Source: Hominenteromicrobium mulieris (GTDB lineage: Bacteria; Bacillota; Clostridia; Oscillospirales; Acutalibacteraceae). From it: a stretch of 64,000 bases of DNA. The notes beneath the pieces were generated by a model, which was not told where the DNA came from, made no database searches, and saw only the letters and a program-made list of their open reading frames with translations. The position numbers were made by a program, and so were the translations under genes. Numbering within the stretch: position 1 is the stretch's first letter; each line of letters opens with the position of its first letter. Below, one piece after another: positions 59,068-64,000 of this stretch. The stretch is from NCBI RefSeq assembly GCF_020687165.1, contig NZ_JAJEQC010000003.1. One strand, written 5' to 3'.

Positions 59068-59358
59068 ATTGACCTTCCTTTCAAATAACACAGGCGCACT
59101 GTCGCAATTCACGCAAGAATAAGGTATACAAAAGCACCAACCGATGCTCTGCGCAGTGTCGCCTTTCGGCATGAGCAGAATAAAACGCACGCAAGCCCGC
59201 GCCGCCTTCTGCTTTTCTTTCTTCTGTTTTTTCCGTTCAACACATGTAAATCAAAACACCGCAGCGTTTTTTTCATTATCCGTTACACGTACCGTTTACG
59301 TGCAAAGTGTCAGCCGTTCACGCATGCGAAAAATACCCGCACACAAAAAGATAATTCT
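59068..59358 (-). promoter_or_regulatory. Long 5' leader of rnj
   Basis: About 285 bases between the predicted start near 59352 and the TTG of rnj contain no gene. A purine-rich tract (AACAGAAGAAAGAAAAGCAG on the minus strand) lies near 59205-59240. Long leaders permit autoregulation by RNase cleavage, but no defined structure was recognised. Confidence 0.4.
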
Positions 59359-59387
59359 ATTTTACGCTATTCTCCCCGTGCTGTCAA
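59359..59387 (-). promoter_or_regulatory. Promoter of the rnj operon
   Basis: Minus strand: perfect TTGACA (59382-59387), 17 bases, TAAAAT (59359-59364). Confidence 0.85.
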
Positions 59388-59586
59388 GCCGCGTGCCGTT
59401 TCGCTTTGTACGGAGTTTGGGCACACCGCAGAGGTTCTATTCCCATATTCTCCCGATTTTTTGTGTTCTGTACGCCGGTTTTCAAAAAATGGCCGCCGTT
59501 TTCTTCCATTTTGTACGGAAAACTCTCGTTCGGGGTCTTTATTTCCTGCTTTTTCAGAAAAATTTTGACTTTCTGGAATTTCCCTA
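59388..59586. other. Gene-free stretch between divergent rnj and nifS promoters
   Basis: About 200 bases without a plausible gene. The decamer TTTGTACGGA occurs twice in direct orientation (59405-59414 and 59510-59519). Nothing else is recognised. Confidence 0.4.
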
Positions 59587-59615
59587 TTGAAAAGTATACC
59601 AATTTGGTGTATATT
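59587..59615 (+). promoter_or_regulatory. Promoter of nifS-iscU with an operator-like dyad
   Basis: TTGAAA (59587-59592), 17 bases, TATATT (59610-59615). The spacer contains the perfect dyad ACCAA-T-TTGGT (59598-59608), extended to imperfect TATACC/GGTGTATA arms. A repressor such as an Rrf2/IscR-type protein bound there would occlude RNA polymerase. Confidence 0.7.
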
Positions 59616-59635
59616 TATCTCGCTGAGGAAAGAAT

Positions 59636-60916
59636 ATGCGTATCCCGACCGATCGACTCCAAATGCGTTTTCTGTTCCCTCACAAAAAACACTATCCGAA
59701 AGGTACTGATAAAGCTATGGAAAACAACGGCAAGAAGATCATCTATGCGGACAACGCCGCTACCACTGCCGTCTCCCCTGCGGTGCTTGAGGCTATGCTG
59801 CCGTACTACACCGAATGCTACGGCAACCCGTCAAGCCTGTATGCGCTCGGCACGGCTGCAAAAAAGCCGCTTGAGGAAGCACGTGCAAAAGTAGCAAAAT
59901 GTCTCGGTGCAGAGCCGAATGAGATCTACTTCACAAGCTGCGGCAGCGAAAGTGACAACTGGGCCATTAAGGGCGCAGCGCACAAGATGCTGAAAAAGGG
60001 CAAAAACCACATCATCACAAGCAAGTTTGAGCACCACGCGGTGCTGCACACCTGCGCAGCGCTCGAAAAAGAGGGCTTTGAGGTCACGTACCTCGACGTG
60101 CATGAAAACGGCATCGTCGTCCCGGAAGAGCTCGAGGCCGCCATCACCGATAAGACCGGCCTTGTCACCATCATGTATGCCAATAACGAAATCGGCACCA
60201 TCCAGCCCATCCCGGAGATTGGTGAAATCTGCAAAAAGCATGGCGTTTGGTTCCATACCGACGCCGTACAGGCTGTCGGCAATGTGCCGATCAACGTAAA
60301 AGAGCAGAACATTGACATGCTGTCCCTCAGCGGCCACAAGTTCCACGGCCCGAAGGGCGTCGGCGTGCTGTATATCAAGAAGGGCATCATCCTGCCGAAC
60401 CTCATCGATGGCGGTGCACAGGAGCGCGGCCGCCGCGCCGGCACCGAAAACGTTGCAAGCATTGTCGGCCTCAGCGTTGCGCTCGAGAACGCCATCAATA
60501 CGATGGACGAAAAGAACGCAAAGCTGCGCCGCATGCAGGATAAGCTCATCACGGAGCTTTCAAAGATTGACCGCAGTCATTTGAACGGCGACCGCTACCA
60601 TCGTCTGCCGGGCAACGTGAACTTCTCCTTCGAAGGCGTTGAGGGCGAATCCATGCTGCTGATGCTCGACCTTAAGGGCGTCTGCGCTTCTTCCGGCAGC
60701 GCCTGCACCAGCGGTTCTCTCGACCCGAGCCATGTGCTGCTTGCCATCGGCCTTAAGCACGAGGTTGCCCATGGTTCCCTGCGTCTCAGCTTCAGCGACG
60801 TGAACGACGAGAGCGACGCCGATTACATCATCGAGGTGCTCCCGAAGATCATTGACCGTCTGCGCGCCATGAGTCCGCTGTGGGATGCGATCATCCACGG
60901 CCGCACAATCTCTTAA
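59636..60916 (+). CDS. nifS: Cysteine desulfurase NifS/IscS
   Basis: 426 residues if started at ATG 59636, which has GAGGAA five bases upstream and sits right after the promoter. Family homology begins only at residue 28 (ATG 59717, weakly spaced GAAAGG), giving 399 residues, so the first 27 residues may be an extension or unused. The PLP enzyme converts cysteine to alanine and a persulfide for Fe-S assembly. Seen: IIYADNAATT, the HHAVLHT loop, the Schiff-base Lys in LSGHKFHGPKG and the active Cys in SSGSACTSGS. It is followed after 45 bases by the scaffold gene; no iscR precedes it. Confidence 0.95.
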   Translation: MRIPTDRLQMRFLFPHKKHYPKGTDKAMENNGKKIIYADNAATTAVSPAVLEAMLPYYTECYGNPSSLYALGTAAKKPLEEARAKVAKCLGAEPNEIYFTSCGSESDNWAIKGAAHKMLKKGKNHIITSKFEHHAVLHTCAALEKEGFEVTYLDVHENGIVVPEELEAAITDKTGLVTIMYANNEIGTIQPIPEIGEICKKHGVWFHTDAVQAVGNVPINVKEQNIDMLSLSGHKFHGPKGVGVLYIKKGIILPNLIDGGAQERGRRAGTENVASIVGLSVALENAINTMDEKNAKLRRMQDKLITELSKIDRSHLNGDRYHRLPGNVNFSFEGVEGESMLLMLDLKGVCASSGSACTSGSLDPSHVLLAIGLKHEVAHGSLRLSFSDVNDESDADYIIEVLPKIIDRLRAMSPLWDAIIHGRTIS

Positions 60917-60961
60917 TTTTAAAATAATCCGGTACGAATGTACGAAAGGAAATGAAACGAT

Positions 60962-61411
60962 ATGGCATACAGTGCAAAAGTAATGGAACACTTCTCCAAC
61001 CCGCACAACGTTGGCGAAATCAAAGATGCAGACGGTGTCGGTGAAGTCGGCAACCCGAAGTGCGGCGACATCATGCGCATGTACATCAAGGTCGATAACG
61101 ACGTCATCACGGACGTAAAGTTCATGACCTTCGGCTGCGGCGCGGCCATCGCGACAAGCAGTATGGCGACCGATCTTGTAAAAGGCAAGACGATCCCGGA
61201 AGCTCTGAAGCTGACGAACAAGGCGGTCATGGAAGCGCTGGACGGTCTTCCGGCCATCAAGGTTCACTGCTCCGTTCTGGCCGAGCAGGCCATTAAGGCT
61301 GCGGTCTCCGATTACTACCGCCGCCGCGGCATCGACCCCACCCCCATCGTGGGCGAGATCAAGGATGCCGACGAAGCACACGAGCACGGCGTCTCCGAAG
61401 AAGACGAATAA
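60962..61411 (+). CDS. iscU: Fe-S cluster assembly scaffold IscU/NifU-like
   Basis: 149 residues, the stand-alone U-type scaffold on which Fe-S clusters are built with sulfur from NifS. The three ligand cysteines are present in NPKCGDIM, FMTFGCGAAIA and IKVHCSVLAEQA, and the Asp of GD is conserved. The C-terminal ~25 residues are acidic (DADEAHEHGVSEEDE). AAAGGAAATG precedes the ATG. It is cotranscribed with nifS and ends at a strong terminator. The adjacent ferrous iron importer (opposite strand) fits an iron/Fe-S theme. Confidence 0.95.
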   Translation: MAYSAKVMEHFSNPHNVGEIKDADGVGEVGNPKCGDIMRMYIKVDNDVITDVKFMTFGCGAAIATSSMATDLVKGKTIPEALKLTNKAVMEALDGLPAIKVHCSVLAEQAIKAAVSDYYRRRGIDPTPIVGEIKDADEAHEHGVSEEDE

Positions 61412-61423
61412 GTTAAGATAACG

Positions 61424-61460
61424 AAATCTCCTGCCTCTTTCGGGAAGCAGGAGATTTTTT
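61424..61460 (+). terminator. Terminator of nifS-iscU
   Basis: AAATCTCCTGC pairs with GCAGGAGATTT and is followed by a T-run. The opposing feo operon ends 15 bases away without a separate clear hairpin, so the structure may serve both. Confidence 0.9.
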
Positions 61461-61474
61461 ATGTTCTGTTCTTT

Positions 61475-61642
61475 TTATGCTTTGTTTTTCTGTTCCGGCT
61501 TTGCGCAAGAGCCGGCGCAGTGGGTGCAGTCCCCGCCGCAGCCGCCAGTCTTTCCTTTTTGAATGGCCCGCACAGCCAAAAACACCGCTATGACGAGCAA
61601 AAGGAACACAAGAGCCGTGCCTATGTTCAGCTTATCCATCAT
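61475..61642 (-). CDS. FeoB-associated Cys-rich membrane protein
   Basis: 55 residues starting at an ATG that overlaps the feoB stop (ATGA). One N-terminal membrane helix (about residues 6-25) is followed by a cysteine-rich tail, CGGDCTHCAGSC, then a Lys-rich end. This small family is encoded directly after feoB in many Firmicutes and probably has a FeoC-like role in iron transport or iron sensing. The four closely spaced cysteines could bind iron or zinc. Overlap with feoB indicates translational coupling. Confidence 0.88.
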   Translation of the reverse strand: MMDKLNIGTALVFLLLVIAVFLAVRAIQKGKTGGCGGDCTHCAGSCAKPEQKNKA

Positions 61643-63981
61643 ATAAACAGCGACCCCATGCCGTACACAAGCCCCGCTATCAGCCACGCGATGACGCACT
61701 GACCGATGACGACGCCTGCCGCCCACTTACCGCCAAGCTCGCGCTTTACGGACGCAATGGCCGCCACACACGGCGTGTACAGCAGGCAGAACACAAGCAG
61801 GCTTGCGGCGGAAAGCGGCGTCAGCAGCGTTGCAAGCGCCGTGGAGGAGCCGAACAGCACCGTCAAGGTAGACACCACGCTTTCCTTTGCCATAAAGCCC
61901 GTGATGAGTGCCGTAGAGATACGCCAGTCGCCAAAGCCGAGCGGCGCAAAAATCGGTGCAATCCACCCGGCGACGACCGCCAAAATGCTGTCTTTGGAAT
62001 CGGAAACGATGTTAAAGCGCAGGTCAAACGTTTGCAGAAACCAAATGATGATGGTCGCAACAAAAATGACCGTAAAAGCGCGCTGTAAAAAGTCCTTCGC
62101 CTTTTCCCACAAAAGCTGCGCTACGTTTTTCGCGCCCGGCATGCGGTAGTTCGGCAGCTCCATCACAAACGGTACAGCCTCACCCTTAAACATCGTGCCG
62201 CGCATGAGCAAAGCCATCAAAATACCGACCAAAATGCCGGTGAAATACAAAATGACCATCACAAGTGCACCCTTGCCCGGGAAAAACGCCGCCGCAAAAA
62301 AGCTGTAAATCGGCAGCTTTGCGGAGCAACTCATAAACGGCGTAAGCAGAATCGTCATTTTACGGTCGCGCTCGGAAGGCAGCGTGCGGCTCGCCATCAC
62401 GCCCGGAACGGTGCAGCCGAAGCCGATGAGCATCGGCACCACACTGCGGCCGGAAAGTCCGATTTTGCGCAATAACTTATCCATCACAAACGCCACGCGC
62501 GCCATGTATCCGCTGTCCTCCAGCATGGAGAGGAAGAAAAACAGCGTCACAATGACCGGCAGAAAGCTCAAAACGCTGCCGACGCCGGTGAAAATACCAT
62601 CGATGACAAGCGAGTGCAGCACAGGGTTCACGTTCGCTGCCGTCATGCCGCGGTCGACAATATCCGTCAGCGCGCCGATGCCCATGTCCAGTAAATTCGA
62701 TAAAAACGCGCCGATGACGTTAAACGTCAGCCAGAATACAAGACCCATAATGCCGATAAACGCCGGTATTGCCGTGTATTTGCCGGTCAAAATGCGGTCT
62801 ATCGCCACGCTTCTTGCGTGCTCGCGGCTTTCCTTCGGCTTTACGACCGCAGCGCCACACACTTTTTGAATGAAGCTGAAGCGCATGTCGGCAATGGCGG
62901 CGGCGCGGTCGAGCCCGCGTTCCTTTTCCATCTGCGTGATGATGTGCTCCAGTGTCTCCTTTTCGTTCTGGTCGAGGTTCAGCCGGTCCAAAACAAGCTG
63001 ATCGCCCTCGGCGAGCTTGCTCGCCGCAAAGCGTACCGGGATGCCCGCATCGTGGGCATGGTCTTCAATGAGGCTCATAATGCCGTGTAAACAGCGGTGT
63101 ACCGCGCCGTTGTGGTCGTTCACATCGCAGAAGTCCTGCCGTCCCGGCGCTTCCCGGTACTTTGCCACGTGCACAGCGTGGTCGATAAGCTCCTCAATAC
63201 CCTCGTTTTTCGCGGCGGAGATCGGCACCACGGGGATGCCGAGCATCTCCTCCATCTCGTTCACGCGCACAGAGCCGCCGTTTTGGCGCACCTCGTCCAT
63301 CATATTGAGCGCCAGAACCATCGGCACATCCAGCTCCATCAGCTGCATCGTCAGGTACAAATTGCGTTCTATGTTCGTCGCGTCCACAATGTTGATGATG
63401 CCGCGCGGGTGCTCATCCAAAACGAAGCGCCGCGTGACGAGCTCCTCGCTCGAGTATGGCGACATGGAGTAAATGCCCGGCAGGTCCGTGACGAGCGTGT
63501 TTTCCACGCCGCGTATCGCACCGTCTTTGCGGTCCACCGTCACGCCCGGAAAGTTGCCCACGTGCTGGTTAGAGCCCGTCAGCTGATTAAACAGCGTCGT
63601 TTTGCCGCAGTTCTGATTGCCCGCAAGTGCAAAGGTCAGCGTTTCTCCGGGCGGCAGCGGCTCGCCGGTCTGCACGTGGTACTTGCCGCCCTCGCCGAGA
63701 CCCGGGTGAAAAATCGGGCGCGCGTCCTGCGGCCGCATTGGCTCCGTTATCGTGTCGCGAATTTTATCGATCTCTATTTTTTCCGCATCGGCAAGGCGCA
63801 GCGTCAGCTCGTAGCCATGTATGCGCACCTCAACGGGGTCGCCCATAGGTGCGAATTTCACCATGGTGACGTCCGCCTTCGGAATGAGCCCCATATCCAG
63901 AAAATGCTGGCGCAGCGCGCCCTCGCCGCCAACGGTCGTCACCGTTGCCGTTTTGCCGATCGGCAGGTCTTTCAGTGTCAT
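61639..63981 (-). CDS. feoB: Ferrous iron transporter FeoB with fused N-terminal FeoA domain
   Basis: 780 residues. Residues 1 to about 75 are a complete FeoA (SH3-like) domain (TLKDLPIGKTATV..FLDMGLIPKADV..YELTLRL), followed by a ~40-residue linker. The GTPase domain has its P-loop GNQNCGKTT at 121-129, NFPGVTVDRK (G2), DLPGIYSM (G3) and NMMDE (G4). The membrane part (from about residue 395) has the Gate motifs, including VPMLIGFGCTVPGVMASRT and SCSAKLPIY, and ends in a GFMAKESVVSTL helix. It imports Fe2+ under anoxic conditions. AAAAGGGGC precedes the ATG near the right edge; the promoter lies outside. No separate feoA is in the window. Confidence 0.95.
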   Translation of the reverse strand: MTLKDLPIGKTATVTTVGGEGALRQHFLDMGLIPKADVTMVKFAPMGDPVEVRIHGYELTLRLADAEKIEIDKIRDTITEPMRPQDARPIFHPGLGEGGKYHVQTGEPLPPGETLTFALAGNQNCGKTTLFNQLTGSNQHVGNFPGVTVDRKDGAIRGVENTLVTDLPGIYSMSPYSSEELVTRRFVLDEHPRGIINIVDATNIERNLYLTMQLMELDVPMVLALNMMDEVRQNGGSVRVNEMEEMLGIPVVPISAAKNEGIEELIDHAVHVAKYREAPGRQDFCDVNDHNGAVHRCLHGIMSLIEDHAHDAGIPVRFAASKLAEGDQLVLDRLNLDQNEKETLEHIITQMEKERGLDRAAAIADMRFSFIQKVCGAAVVKPKESREHARSVAIDRILTGKYTAIPAFIGIMGLVFWLTFNVIGAFLSNLLDMGIGALTDIVDRGMTAANVNPVLHSLVIDGIFTGVGSVLSFLPVIVTLFFFLSMLEDSGYMARVAFVMDKLLRKIGLSGRSVVPMLIGFGCTVPGVMASRTLPSERDRKMTILLTPFMSCSAKLPIYSFFAAAFFPGKGALVMVILYFTGILVGILMALLMRGTMFKGEAVPFVMELPNYRMPGAKNVAQLLWEKAKDFLQRAFTVIFVATIIIWFLQTFDLRFNIVSDSKDSILAVVAGWIAPIFAPLGFGDWRISTALITGFMAKESVVSTLTVLFGSSTALATLLTPLSAASLLVFCLLYTPCVAAIASVKRELGGKWAAGVVIGQCVIAWLIAGLVYGMGSLFI

Positions 63982-64000
63982 GTTCTTGCCCCTTTTCTAT

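Overview
The window looks like a chromosomal segment of a Gram-positive anaerobe of the class Clostridia, most likely a gut Oscillospiraceae/Ruminococcaceae-type bacterium. The reasons are the hrcA-grpE-dnaK-dnaJ operon under a CIRCE element, the Firmicutes-style order rnj-gdpP-rplI-dnaB-tilS-hpt-ftsH, canonical TTGACA/TATAAT promoters with 17-base spacers, frequent TTG starts behind strong Shine-Dalgarno sequences, and anaerobe-type proteins (rubredoxin fusion, FeoB, NifS/IscU-type Fe-S assembly). Genus cannot be fixed from the sequence alone. No rRNA, tRNA, CRISPR array or insertion sequence was found.

Layout. 1-1370: a visibly AT-rich patch unlike the rest, with the end of an ABC-F ATPase, a lincosamide-nucleotidyltransferase-like gene and possible mobile-element debris; probably acquired. 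1388-7579: a DUF3048 lipoprotein and the heat-shock operon. 7768-12471: an ABC-2 exporter locus whose second permease is cut by an in-frame TAG, a small P-loop kinase and an MFS transporter. 12544-17236: flavin reductase-rubredoxin, MATE pump, ROK glucokinase and a PfoR-like PTS EIIC, the last two divergent. 17288-21048: metallo-hydrolases, a BlaI-like regulator, a ThyX-like protein and rlmH. 21121-27139: envelope and ribosome housekeeping (murA, plsY, der, DUF512, rpmF, yceD). 27280-31923: a P-loop protein with pgi (with a near-perfect cre site), a D,D-carboxypeptidase and an orphan hisHF pair. 31970-35233: glpK behind an unknown gene and an ADP-ribosylglycohydrolase, followed by six consecutive hairpins. 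35304-41904: lipoprotein, second MATE pump, GH3 glycosidase, Met-gamma-lyase-like enzyme, GNAT. 41904-44384: two tandem M42 peptidases and secG. 44513-48990: a compact structured element, then type IIA topoisomerase A and B subunits. 49001-59387: ftsH, hpt, tilS, dnaB, rplI, gdpP, rnj. 59587-61460: nifS-iscU. 61475-63981: FeoA-FeoB fusion with its cysteine-rich partner.

Most genes are housekeeping and lie on the minus strand. They cover protein quality control (DnaK system, FtsH), replication and topology (DnaB, topoisomerase), RNA decay and c-di-AMP turnover (RNase J, GdpP), sugar entry and glycolysis (EIIC, glucokinase, Pgi, GlpK, GH3) and iron supply with Fe-S assembly (FeoAB, NifS/IscU).

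The less ordinary items are mostly non-coding or contextual: a three-way-junction RNA candidate at 44513-44593, a six-hairpin array at 32034-32212, a possible reversible ADP-ribosylation module next to glpK, long leaders of murA, the PTS gene and rnj, a nonsense codon in an exporter permease, and a putative operator in the nifS promoter. These are hypotheses that need comparative or experimental checks.
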